Part shown: piece by piece, positions 7,347-14,288 of the stretch
Numbering within the stretch: position 1 is the first letter of the stretch
How the letters are laid out: each line of letters begins with the position of its first letter
DNA from: CAG-791 sp045546175
Lineage (GTDB): Bacteria > Bacillota > Clostridia > Lachnospirales > Lachnospiraceae
NCBI GenBank assembly: GCA_045546175.1
Contig: JAZQCI010000002.1
Span: 1-36,595, forward strand
Direction of reading: 5' to 3'
Length of the DNA: 36,595 nucleotides
The notes under the pieces: model-generated
Seen by the model: only the letters and a program-made list of their open reading frames with translations
Databases searched by the model: none
What the model was told of the DNA's origin: nothing
Program-made: the position numbers and the translations under genes

Positions 7347-7739
7347 TCACTTTCTGCGACTTGAATTTGACATCCGCCCACGGTTAAAACCGTGGGCTTT
7401 CTCCGAAATCTTTTGTAACAAGTTCATGACCGCGTCCGCAGTCTTCTCCCACTGCTCCTCCGGTGTGATCTGAGCCGTACCGTCTCCCTTTTGAGGGCCA
7501 TAGTCGCCGAACTGGGCGTGATTGCCGCCTTCGATGACTATCTCCTGCGTGTCGGCGGGGTGATTCCCGCGGCTCTTCTCATACATCTCCCGGTCCAGGC
7601 AGCCGTCCTCACTTCCGTAGATGCTCAGGAGCGGGATCTCATCCGGAATTTTCCTGTTCGGATAAGAGGCGAGAAGAATGAGCCCTTTGACCGTGCCCGG
7701 GTGCCCGACAGCGGCTGCGGTTGCGTTCATATATTTCAT
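7347..7739 (-). pseudogene. Alpha/beta hydrolase stub (C-terminal part only)
   Basis: A good AGGAGG precedes ATG 7737-7739, but after about ten residues the protein enters the middle of an alpha/beta hydrolase: HPGTVKGLILLASYPN, then LLSIYGSEDGCLDREM (acid region) and EGGNHAQFGDYG (catalytic His). The oxyanion and nucleophile-elbow half (GxSxG) is absent, so an internal deletion has joined the original start region to the C-terminal half. The last 14 codons run through a perfect 10-bp hairpin, and the TGA lies within the ribosome binding site of the following TlpA-like gene. The product cannot be an active esterase. It may survive only through translational coupling. Confidence 0.7.
7376..7397 (-). 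repeat. Perfect 10-bp hairpin resembling an IS200/IS605 right end
   Basis: GCCCACGGTT and AACCGTGGGC flank a 2-base loop. On the minus strand it is preceded by GAGAAA and followed by GGATGTCAA. This layout (AAGCCC stem, TTTTA-type loop, purine then a GTCA-like terminus) resembles the right-end hairpin of IS200/IS605-family elements. A simple intergenic hairpin absorbed into the ORF is the alternative. No T-run follows, so it is not a good intrinsic terminator. Confidence 0.4.
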
Positions 7740-7827
7740 GGTGTCCTCCTGTGCTGTCACTTGATCAGTTGACTCAGATGATGCCTCATAGTATTTCTCA
7801 TTAAATACCGATTAATACGGTACATTC

Positions 7828-7943
7828 ACCCTACCATACTTCCTTCCCATTTTCCACCAACGAAAAAAGCGCCCGCCACCATTATGGCGATGGGCGCATA
7901 TCCCCGTTTTCGTTCGGTCTTGTCACTTCCCGACCTGCAGACT
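7828..7943 (-). repeat. Dispersed terminator repeat, copy 1
   Basis: It shares the block accctaccAcacttcc…caccaacgaaaaaa and a 29-nt hairpin (GCGCCC 7869-7874 pairing with GGGCGC 7892-7897, plus an inner GCC/GGC) with copies at 9.6 and 13.4 kb. It also shares the 25-base block at 7919-7943 with copy 2. Read on the minus strand the hairpin is followed by six T and makes an intrinsic terminator 80 bases after the RhuM-Fic stop. Confidence 0.8.
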
Positions 7944-7977
7944 GATGAATACCCGGCTTCTCTTTTAGCAACATATG

Positions 7978-8925
7978 TCAGCTAATACAGTTCATAATCA
8001 CGCTAATCATCATTTCCTTTTCTTCGGGCCGCGATTCGGCGATCATAATGGTCAGTGCCACCAATGTATGATCATCCAGCCGTTTGTCTCCTTCCTCATC
8101 ATATAAGATTCCATTCCGATCCAGGAAATACAGAAACATTGTCGCCGCGATACGTTTATTTCCATCCCAAAAACTATGGTTTTTCGTCACAAAATATAGC
8201 AGATTGGCTGCCTTCTCCTGTAAAGTCGGGTAGACCTCCTCGCCGGCAAAAGACTGATAAATATTACCAATACTTCCCTTAAAGGAATCATCCTTTTCTG
8301 TACCGAATAGATCCGATTCTTTTCCGTATTTCATCTGGTCAATCAAACGTCGGCACTCTTCATAAGTCAAGACATATGATGTGGAGATACCTTTGGGACG
8401 CTTCATTGTTTGATGATCGTAATCATCCAGCAGTTCCAGCGCTCTGCTGTAATTCTCAATGACCGAAAGCACTTGTTTGCTGTCCAGTGATTTCTGCGCT
8501 CTTTTCATGAGACGTACCACGTCGCCCAGCTGCTTCATGCGATTATCATTGACAGCATAGCCCCGAAGAATATACTGCTTTAAAACTTCGTTGGCCCACT
8601 TTCTGAAAGCAATGCCTCTACGTGATTTTACTCGATAGCCGACAGAAATGATAACGTCCAAACTATAAAAAGCCACTGGACGATCCGAATTAGCAATTTG
8701 CAAAAAATGCAAATTGCTTTCTTTGTCCAGTTCTCCCTCTTTGAAGATATTTCTGATATGCCTTGAAATTACCGATATGTCACGTCCATACAGTTCAACC
8801 ATCTGAGACTGATTGAGCCATACAGTTTCTTCCTCAGGAATTACAGGAACCTCAAGGTTGGTCTCACCATCATTAAACAATACCAGTTCTGTCTTTTTCG
8901 GCATATTATTTGGGGTTGTTGTCAT
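7978..8925 (-). CDS. RhuM-Fic/Doc fusion protein, probable toxin
   Basis: A 315-residue protein. Residues 30-130 are the RhuM virulence-protein domain (WLNQSQMVELYGRD, VAFYSLDVIISVGYRVKS, FRKWANEVLKQYILRGY). Residues 185-290 are a Fic/Doc domain with the active-site loop H250-SFWDGNKR258 inside helix YFVTKNHSFWDGNKRIAATM, and SFKGSIGNIYQ as the probable flap. The G-N-K-R ending puts it between classical Fic (GNGR) and Doc (ANKR), so transfer of AMP or phosphate to a target is expected but the chemistry cannot be fixed. Its ATG overlaps the stop of the AbiEi-like gene by four bases (ATGA), indicating coupled translation. The operon is AT-rich relative to its flanks and ends in a dispersed-repeat terminator. 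Confidence 0.88.
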   Translation of the reverse strand: MTTTPNNMPKKTELVLFNDGETNLEVPVIPEEETVWLNQSQMVELYGRDISVISRHIRNIFKEGELDKESNLHFLQIANSDRPVAFYSLDVIISVGYRVKSRRGIAFRKWANEVLKQYILRGYAVNDNRMKQLGDVVRLMKRAQKSLDSKQVLSVIENYSRALELLDDYDHQTMKRPKGISTSYVLTYEECRRLIDQMKYGKESDLFGTEKDDSFKGSIGNIYQSFAGEEVYPTLQEKAANLLYFVTKNHSFWDGNKRIAATMFLYFLDRNGILYDEEGDKRLDDHTLVALTIMIAESRPEEKEMMISVIMNCIS

Positions 8926-9548
8926 ACAAGTACCTCCAGATATTGCCTCATCACTTTGTTACACTTCATCAGTTCTGCATATTTCATAAGCCGGTTCAGA
9001 TTCCGATCCCTCCGTTGCAGATAATTTACAAGAATCTCTTTTGTTTCTTGAATCCCAATCTTTTCTTTGTAAAACACTATATCTACAACAGTCTTTTCGA
9101 TATCGTAAATATGGAATTTATTCTTACCTTCCCTGACTGTTGTGATACCCAATTCATGCCTGGCATCCGTATAATAATGTATATTCAGCCGCGGCTGATC
9201 CGGTATAGTTGATATCTTTGCTTTCCTTGGAATGGCAACATCAATAGCATTGGGAATAAATGTTGTCAATTGATAATAATCGGCTGCGCTGAGCAAGCAG
9301 ATTACGCCATTAGACGCATAGGCTTCCATATAATAGAAGTCTGATTCTTCACCGCTATATTCCGTGTTCTCGTAATATCCCTTATTCAGCTTTTTCAGTT
9401 TTCCTTCACTGACGAGTTTACTGACTTTATATTGTGAAAGCCCCTTGTTCTTAAGTTCTTGCATGGAAATAATCTTCTGTTCTATCGGAATCAGCTCACT
9501 ACATTCCATCGTCTCTACCTCACCGAATCGGTTTGTTATTTTCGGCAT
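8922..9548 (-). CDS. AbiEi-family antitoxin / transcriptional regulator
   Basis: A 208-residue protein with an N-terminal winged-helix (residues 30-62, QELKNKGLSQYKVSKLVSEGKL… LNKGYYENTE) and a C-terminal AbiEi antitoxin domain (CLLSAADYYQLTTFIPNAIDVAIPRKAK, then IYDIEKTVVDIVFYKEKIGIQETKEILVNYL). In type IV systems AbiEi represses its operon and counteracts the nucleotidyltransferase AbiEii. Here the downstream, translationally coupled gene is a RhuM-Fic protein instead. An inverted repeat, TTCGGC/GCCGAA (9541-9546 and 9560-9565), overlaps the start codon region and could be the operator. Confidence 0.87.
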   Translation of the reverse strand: MPKITNRFGEVETMECSELIPIEQKIISMQELKNKGLSQYKVSKLVSEGKLKKLNKGYYENTEYSGEESDFYYMEAYASNGVICLLSAADYYQLTTFIPNAIDVAIPRKAKISTIPDQPRLNIHYYTDARHELGITTVREGKNKFHIYDIEKTVVDIVFYKEKIGIQETKEILVNYLQRRDRNLNRLMKYAELMKCNKVMRQYLEVLV

Positions 9549-9565
9549 TTTTATATTTCGCCGAA
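9541..9565 (-). promoter_or_regulatory. Putative AbiEi operator (inverted repeat)
   Basis: TTCGGC and GCCGAA arms are separated by 13 bases and straddle the AbiEi start codon. AbiEi proteins are known to bind inverted repeats at their own promoter. That this is the site is inference. Confidence 0.35.
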
Positions 9566-9575
9566 TTTTAATAAA

Positions 9576-9604
9576 ATTTTACACCGGCATTGTACGCTTG
9601 TCAA
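9576..9604 (-). promoter_or_regulatory. Promoter of the AbiEi/RhuM-Fic operon
   Basis: On the minus strand a perfect TTGACA (9599-9604) is followed after 17 bases by TAAAAT (9576-9581), 28 bases before the AbiEi ATG. It is among the strongest sigma-A-type promoters in the window. Confidence 0.75.
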
Positions 9605-9624
9605 TCGAACTCTGAGCCTCCCAT

Positions 9625-9781
9625 TCCACCAACGAAAAAGTGCCCTCCGCCAATATGGCGATGGGCACAAATCCCCGTTCTCATTCCATATTTTTATTTT
9701 CCAGTGCTTTCTCTATTCTCGGCGCGTACGCCTTCTCATTCGCGCCTGGCTCCGGGCTTGTCACTTCCCGACCTGCAGACT
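9625..9781 (-). repeat. Dispersed terminator repeat, copy 2
   Basis: The 29-nt hairpin lies at 9640-9668 and has GTGCCC pairing with GGGCAC, a compensated C-to-T/G-to-A pair change relative to copy 1. Read on the minus strand it is followed by five T. The shared 25-base block (9757-9781) encodes the last residues and stop codon of the ABC permease. A further arm pair, GGCGCG/CGCGCC (9721-9726, 9741-9746), lies between the two blocks and is missing from copy 1. Confidence 0.8.
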
Positions 9782-10903
9782 TTTATATTTCCACCTTCCT
9801 ATCAGCAATGCCGCTATGACGATTACGGTGTATAAGGCGGGGGCCGCCTGATAATTCATAAGCAGCCTTCCTGACAGATTCAGCAGCCTGTAGTTGGAAA
9901 AGCCGGAATTCATGAGGACGGCATTCGGTCTGAGAGACCATATCCTTTGTATCAGTTTCCAGTGTTCCGGAAACTCCACGAACAGATCGACCAGGAGATA
10001 TCCCATGAGTCCGCAGACTGTAGCCAGCTGATTCTGAGTAACTACGGACAGCAACATAGTCACAGCCGCAAACAGGATTGCCGTCAAAAAATAGATTCCT
10101 GTGTAAACAGCCAGTATATGCCCTATGCTGCAGGGCAGCATGGATAATGGCTTTACAAGCTGCAACATTTCTGCCGTCCCTTCCGTTCCGTAAAGGCCAA
10201 AATAGGGAATTGCCACGGACAGCAGAACGAGCAACGCTGCAGTCAGAATCCACGTGAAACCGGCGGCAAGCTTGATCGCATACAACTCCCTTTTCCCATA
10301 GCGGCTGCACAGAAGGAGCTGGTTCATGCTGTCCGCGGATTCTCTGGCATATGTGCCCGACAAGCCTATAGCGGAAAGCAGCAGCATAAAGAATCCGAGC
10401 GCCTGAAAAGACCGGAGCAGGCCCGCCGGCCCCCTGTATGTGCCAAAGACAAATGGCTTCTGAACCTCTGTCTCAAGGCGGTGCCAATATTCCTTTTCCT
10501 TATCCGAAAGCCCCTGTCTTTCCATGCGCTGCGCGATTTCTTTTTCTCTCAGCTCATACAGGTCTGCCACCTGCACCTGCGTAAGATCAATGTCTTGATC
10601 CGTCGCGGTGAGCAGCACGTCCAGCGTATCCATGACCGGTACATACTTCTCATACTCCTCCGTAATTTCCATTGTGGTTTTTCCGTTTTCATACCGGAGT
10701 GCAGGTTTCATCTCATCGAGCAGCTGTTCGTCGATTACCCTGCCATTCAGCTCCCCTGCCGCTTCCCGGGAGACAGGTATTTCTTCAGAGATAGAGGAAA
10801 GCACCAGAAATAAAAGCATGATAACAGAGCCCGCCAATGCGATCCCATTCACTTTTGTACAGAAAAGCTTTTTGAGTTCAAATTTATATATGGTCAGCAG
10901 CAT
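9761..10903 (-). CDS. ABC-2 type transporter permease
   Basis: I take ATG 10901-10903 (MLLTIYKFELKKLF), which has AGGAAGAG as its ribosome binding site and begins 8 bases after the ATPase stop; this gives 380 residues. The layout is typical of ABC-2 exporters of the bacitracin/lantibiotic-immunity type: one N-terminal helix (about 18-38), a large extracytoplasmic helical loop (40-160), then six helices to the C-terminus. The loop has paired acidic/aromatic segments but no named domain. With the upstream ATPase it would form an exporter or peptide-resistance pump of unknown cargo. The last codons (SLQVGK-stop) come from dispersed-repeat sequence, so the native C-terminus may have been replaced. 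Confidence 0.82.
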   Translation of the reverse strand: MLLTIYKFELKKLFCTKVNGIALAGSVIMLLFLVLSSISEEIPVSREAAGELNGRVIDEQLLDEMKPALRYENGKTTMEITEEYEKYVPVMDTLDVLLTATDQDIDLTQVQVADLYELREKEIAQRMERQGLSDKEKEYWHRLETEVQKPFVFGTYRGPAGLLRSFQALGFFMLLLSAIGLSGTYARESADSMNQLLLCSRYGKRELYAIKLAAGFTWILTAALLVLLSVAIPYFGLYGTEGTAEMLQLVKPLSMLPCSIGHILAVYTGIYFLTAILFAAVTMLLSVVTQNQLATVCGLMGYLLVDLFVEFPEHWKLIQRIWSLRPNAVLMNSGFSNYRLLNLSGRLLMNYQAAPALYTVIVIAALLIGRWKYKSLQVGK

Positions 10904-10911
10904 ATCTCTTC

Positions 10912-11604
10912 CTAACTCTGTATTTTGGCAATATAAAACGACTCCAGATCCCCCGCGTCGGCGCTCCATTCCCCTCGCCAGACCAGGCGCCCTTCTTTCA
11001 TGATCATCAGCCGATCGGCGATGTGTTCCAGGTCGGATACGATGTGCGTGGAGAGCAGAACGATTCTGTTTTTCCCCAGTCCTGCGATCAGCTCCCGAAA
11101 ACGTATTCTTTCCTGCGGGTCCAGGCCTGCGGTCGGTTCATCCATGATCAGCACCTGCGGGTCACCCAGCAGTGCCTGCGCGATCCCCAGTCTCTGTTTC
11201 ATTCCTCCGGAATAAGTGCGGACTTTTTTCCGGGCCGCAGATTTCAGTCCGACCAGCTCGATCAGCTCCTCCGTTTTGCGAAGCGCATCGCTCCTTGGAA
11301 GCCCTTTTACCGCTGCCATATACAGGAGGAAATCTCTTCCCGTAAACTCCGGATAATAGCCGAACTCCTGGGGAAGGTATCCGAGAATATCACGGTATTC
11401 TTCAGAGCTCACATCCATTCCGTCACACGCCACTGTTCCGCTAGTCGGCACAAGGATTCCGCAGAGAAGACGCATCAGCGTTGTTTTCCCCGCTCCGTTT
11501 GATCCCAAAAGGCCTGTCACCCCTTCTGTCAGTGTAAAGGACATCCGATCCACTGCGATCTTATTCTTATACTGTTTTGTAAGCCTGTCTGCCGTCAGCT
11601 CCAT
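10912..11604 (-). CDS. ABC transporter ATP-binding protein (ABC-2 exporter)
   Basis: The start is ATG 11602-11604 (MELTADRLTKQYK) behind GGAGGAAC, giving 230 residues. All nucleotide-binding motifs are present: Walker A GSNGAGKTT, Q-loop LPQEFGYYPEFT, signature YSGGMKQRLGIAQAL, Walker B VLIMDEPTAGLDP and the switch histidine in LLSTHIVSDLEH. It belongs to the BcrA/CcmA-like drug and peptide export group. It overlaps the end of the preceding small membrane gene by 10 bases and is 8 bases from the permease, so ydcF-like, small membrane protein, ATPase and permease form one transcription unit ended by repeat copy 2. Confidence 0.92.
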   Translation of the reverse strand: MELTADRLTKQYKNKIAVDRMSFTLTEGVTGLLGSNGAGKTTLMRLLCGILVPTSGTVACDGMDVSSEEYRDILGYLPQEFGYYPEFTGRDFLLYMAAVKGLPRSDALRKTEELIELVGLKSAARKKVRTYSGGMKQRLGIAQALLGDPQVLIMDEPTAGLDPQERIRFRELIAGLGKNRIVLLSTHIVSDLEHIADRLMIMKEGRLVWRGEWSADAGDLESFYIAKIQS

Positions 11605-11861
11605 GCCGGTTCCTCCATCCTGGATATCCAATTTCGTACACTGCCCGACAGCCCAACGACCATCAGGATCATCACAGCGGCCCATAAAACCGTCAGTCTC
11701 TCTTCATATAACCACGCAAGAAATACGGGAGCAGCCGCAAAGAAAGCGGAGGCCAGAAGACAGATCAGCACACAGCCCCATCCATGGTCCACCCGCTGCT
11801 TTCTCTCATACACAGATCCCAGCCATGCGGCAGTCAGATACGGCACCATCATATGGTTCAC
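11595..11861 (-). CDS. Small two-helix membrane protein of the exporter operon
   Basis: It is an 88-residue frame whose stop overlaps the ATPase start by 10 bases. GTG 11859-11861 overlaps the upstream stop codon (GTGA), and ATG 11850-11852 is an alternative. Two hydrophobic segments (about residues 31-51 and 55-73) follow a positively charged stretch (YERKQRVDHG), and the protein ends in a charged tail (RNWISRMEEPAWS). Such small membrane proteins often accompany ABC-2 exporters, but it may also be the C-terminal remnant of a longer gene. No family is recognised. Confidence 0.55.
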   Translation of the reverse strand: MNHMMVPYLTAAWLGSVYERKQRVDHGWGCVLICLLASAFFAAAPVFLAWLYEERLTVLWAAVMILMVVGLSGSVRNWISRMEEPAWS

Positions 11862-13327
11862 CAGATGACCTGCGTCGCGATTCCTCCGAACAGAACAACC
11901 AGGATTATAAGCCAGATCACCTCCGGCAGCAGACGGTTGGCCAGAAGGCCGATACACTCCCTGACAAACGCGTTGGGCCAGAACCACCACTTCGTCTTAC
12001 TGCCCAGTCCCTCCGCGCGGAGTCCTGCCAGGCCCGCCCAGATGCCGCTTCTGAAGACGTGGTAGTTGGTCGTCACAAAGATCACATTCTTGTCATTTGC
12101 GTTTCCTTCCCGCTCCTCGATCAGTTTTTTGGAAAACGCCATGTTCTGATACGTGTTGCGGGACTTGTTTTCTTCCAGGATCACCCGCTCCGGGATTCCG
12201 CACGAGCGAAGGTAGTTCCCCATCGCTTCCGCCTCGGGCATGGGCTCGTCGCCGCCCTGTCCGCCGGACGGAATCAGGATGGCTTCCCTTCCCTGCGCCA
12301 TCTGCGCCCTCCAGAACTCGATCGCCTTATCGACGCGCCCCTTAAGAAGCGGGGGAAGCGTTCCGTCTTTTCGAAAGCCGCAGCCCAGAATCAGAATGTA
12401 ATCCTGTATCGGCGCGGGAACATGCCGGGCCGCCCGCAGTCCGCTGACCACAGAGCCGATCAGTATGCATTCAAAATAGGTATATGCCGTAAAGTACACG
12501 CACTGCAGCGTGTACAGGATCATAATCTGCAGCTGCGATCCGCTGTAATCATGAAGCATAAGCCAGATGCCGAAGGCTTCGCCGCCGATCAGTGCAAGGC
12601 CGATCCCCAGTCCCAGAATATTTTGCACACGAAAACTCTCATGCCGCAGAAGCGCGAGATTGCTCACGATCATCAAAACAGCGAATCCGAGCATCACCGG
12701 CATCATAAGAAAAGAAAACATAAAGCCGGACATACTGAAACTCTCGTAGACAAAGCGCATAAACTGCATATTGATCCGGAACAGGCGCTGCACCAGGATA
12801 TGCGTGAAATTCAGCCCGCTCACCGCGCAGAACATGCCTACGCCGAAGGACCAGATCGAATCGTAAGAATACAGCTGCGGACCGCTGCGCCTTACAAAAT
12901 GCAAAATACTGATCACCGCAAGACCTACGAGGAACAGCGCGACCGCGGCAATGACGGCATTGTCACCCGTAAAGTTTCTTGACTGCATCGAATGAGTTGT
13001 CCCCAGCGCAGTGACGTGCAGATCATCGTAGAACATCATTTCCTGCGTATCGCTGTTCAGCACGGTCATCGCGTAGTCACCGGGCTGCTGCGGCCGAAGA
13101 ACGATCAAAAGCTCTCTGCCCCTGAGGGACATCTCCTCGACGGGAATTTCCCGGTCATTCTCCCAACTGATCCGGATCTTCTCTTCTTCCGGAATATTCA
13201 TGACGCCGAGCGGTACGCACATCTCAAACCGATTACCGGCCAGGATCCGACCGACGATCAGGATCAGGACGCATACTGCTGCCAGCGCCGCTACCTGCTT
13301 ATATATCTTTTTCCTTTGTTTGTCCAA
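11858..13327 (-). CDS. YdcF/DUF218 family protein with large N-terminal membrane region
   Basis: The start is TTG 13325-13327 behind GGAGAAC, with no better ATG nearby. The 489 residues hold one helix (14-30), an extracytoplasmic domain rich in beta strands (35-115), about five to six helices (125-295), the DUF218 domain (310-460) and a last helix (468-486). DUF218 landmarks are ILILGCGFRKDG, SGGQGGDEPMPEAEAM, EENKSRNTYQN and FVTTNYHVFRSG. Relatives (YdcF, SanA, ElyC) are tied to envelope biogenesis and stress, with unclear chemistry. The N-terminal extracytoplasmic domain is unusual for short YdcF proteins. It leads the operon with the ABC exporter, hinting at a shared envelope role. Confidence 0.85.
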   Translation of the reverse strand: MDKQRKKIYKQVAALAAVCVLILIVGRILAGNRFEMCVPLGVMNIPEEEKIRISWENDREIPVEEMSLRGRELLIVLRPQQPGDYAMTVLNSDTQEMMFYDDLHVTALGTTHSMQSRNFTGDNAVIAAVALFLVGLAVISILHFVRRSGPQLYSYDSIWSFGVGMFCAVSGLNFTHILVQRLFRINMQFMRFVYESFSMSGFMFSFLMMPVMLGFAVLMIVSNLALLRHESFRVQNILGLGIGLALIGGEAFGIWLMLHDYSGSQLQIMILYTLQCVYFTAYTYFECILIGSVVSGLRAARHVPAPIQDYILILGCGFRKDGTLPPLLKGRVDKAIEFWRAQMAQGREAILIPSGGQGGDEPMPEAEAMGNYLRSCGIPERVILEENKSRNTYQNMAFSKKLIEEREGNANDKNVIFVTTNYHVFRSGIWAGLAGLRAEGLGSKTKWWFWPNAFVRECIGLLANRLLPEVIWLIILVVLFGGIATQVIW

Positions 13328-13404
13328 TTCTGTTCTCCTATATGCCGCTGATCAGTATTTTTTTATCGTAAAGAGCCTCATGGCCCGCGTTACCTCGCAC
13401 TACC

Positions 13405-13490
13405 ACCCTACCACACTTCCGCCCTGTTTTCACCAACAAAAAAAGCGCCCGCCGCCATTATGGCGATGAGCGCAATTTCTGGTTCTCACA
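13405..13490 (-). repeat. Dispersed terminator repeat, copy 3
   Basis: It shares accctaccAcacttcc…caccaac with copy 1, and the 29-nt hairpin (13445-13473, GCGCCC pairing with GAGCGC with one mismatch) with both other copies. Read on the minus strand the hairpin is followed by seven T, 50 bases after the chimeric ManA stop, so it terminates the PTS operon. Confidence 0.8.
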
Positions 13491-13522
13491 GTATTTTGAA
13501 TGTATTCCTGCTGAATATCTCT

Positions 13523-13966
13523 TTAGAGATTCGCCGCTCCGATCATGCCGGCGCTGCTGCCCAGCTCCGCGGCCGCTTCTCCCAGCGCCGCGCAGTCCGC
13601 GTCGAGAACGTACCACATCTCTGTTTTACCGTACTGTCCCTCGTTCTGAAGGGCAAACCCGTTGCTCGGATGGACCTGGATCGACAGATTGTCCTTGGCG
13701 TCGATAAATTTGGTCAGGATCGGGAATTCACGGAATCTCCGGCAGTGCGTGCCGAGCGCTTCCATCCCCTCCGCGTCGAGATACTCCTGCAGCGTCTTGC
13801 CCGCATAAGGACCGTTCATGATCACAGACGGGCCGTCGGGGTGACACGAGAGCTCCCAGGCCTCTGCCAAAATATCGCCGTCATATTCCACATTATACTC
13901 ATCTGCCAGTCTGTGGCCGCCCCACAGATAATCCTTGCAGGCCGGCTTCAATTTCAAAATACTCAT
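13523..13966 (-). pseudogene. ManA N-terminus fused to a ROK-like C-terminal tail
   Basis: From ATG 13964-13966 residues 1 to about 120 are a class I mannose-6-phosphate isomerase: LKPACKDYLWGGHRL, EAWELSCHPDGPS, FPILTKFIDAKDNLSIQVHP (His and Gln metal ligands) and GKTEMWYVLDA. Full-length relatives have about 310 residues and a cupin-like second half. Here the sequence switches to CAALGEAAAELGSSAGMIGAANL-stop, which resembles the extreme C-terminus of ROK-family sugar kinases (…LGxxAGxIGAAxL). An in-frame deletion between manA and a following ROK kinase gene would produce this. Isomerase activity is unlikely because the second half of the barrel is gone. It is the last gene of the mannose-PTS operon. 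Confidence 0.72.
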
Positions 13967-13995
13967 CTCTTCTGCCCGCTGCCATACGATCACTG

Positions 13996-14253
13996 TCAGA
14001 AGTTTTCTTCTATATATTTCTTCAGGGACGCGGCGTCCTCTTTCTCATCGCCGCCGTCGATGTCGATCTCTATACAGTCTCCTTTTCTGATATTCAGGCT
14101 CATGACATTAAAGATCAGTTTGGCGTCTCCCTGTCTCGATCCGTTTCGTATGGTCACTTTCCCGCTGCACTTTATCGCTTCTTTGACAAATTCTCCTGCC
14201 GCCTTGATGTCCAGGCCATTTTCCAAACGTGATGTAATCTGAATTCTCTCCAT
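13996..14253 (-). CDS. HPr-like protein lacking His15 and Ser46
   Basis: An 85-residue protein of exact HPr length and fold, starting behind GGAGGAAGAT. The alignment with HPr is clear: ENGLDIKAAGEFV at the active-site helix and DAKLIFNVMSLNIRKGD at the regulatory helix. The phosphoryl-accepting His15 is Asp15 (GAC at 14209-14211), Arg17 is Lys, and the HPr-kinase target Ser46 is Leu46 (CTG at 14116-14118). It therefore cannot carry phosphate for the PTS, and unlike Crh (which lacks His15 but keeps Ser46) it cannot be phosphorylated by HPrK either. Placed inside a mannose-PTS operon, it may be a regulatory or structural paralogue, perhaps mimicking phospho-HPr with Asp15. That role is inference. 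Confidence 0.88.
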   Translation of the reverse strand: MERIQITSRLENGLDIKAAGEFVKEAIKCSGKVTIRNGSRQGDAKLIFNVMSLNIRKGDCIEIDIDGGDEKEDAASLKKYIEENF

Positions 14254-14288
14254 ATCTTCCTCCGTTTAGCTCCTGCACTGGAAGCTGT

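Noticed and set aside
11603..12982. A 459-codon plus-strand frame opposite the YdcF-like gene
   Set aside because: It is antisense to conserved DUF218 motifs, has no start signal, and is rich in His/Arg/Gln as expected of a shadow frame.
7861..13475. The three similar hairpins as a CRISPR array
   Set aside because: The copies are kilobases apart with genes between them and no regular spacers.
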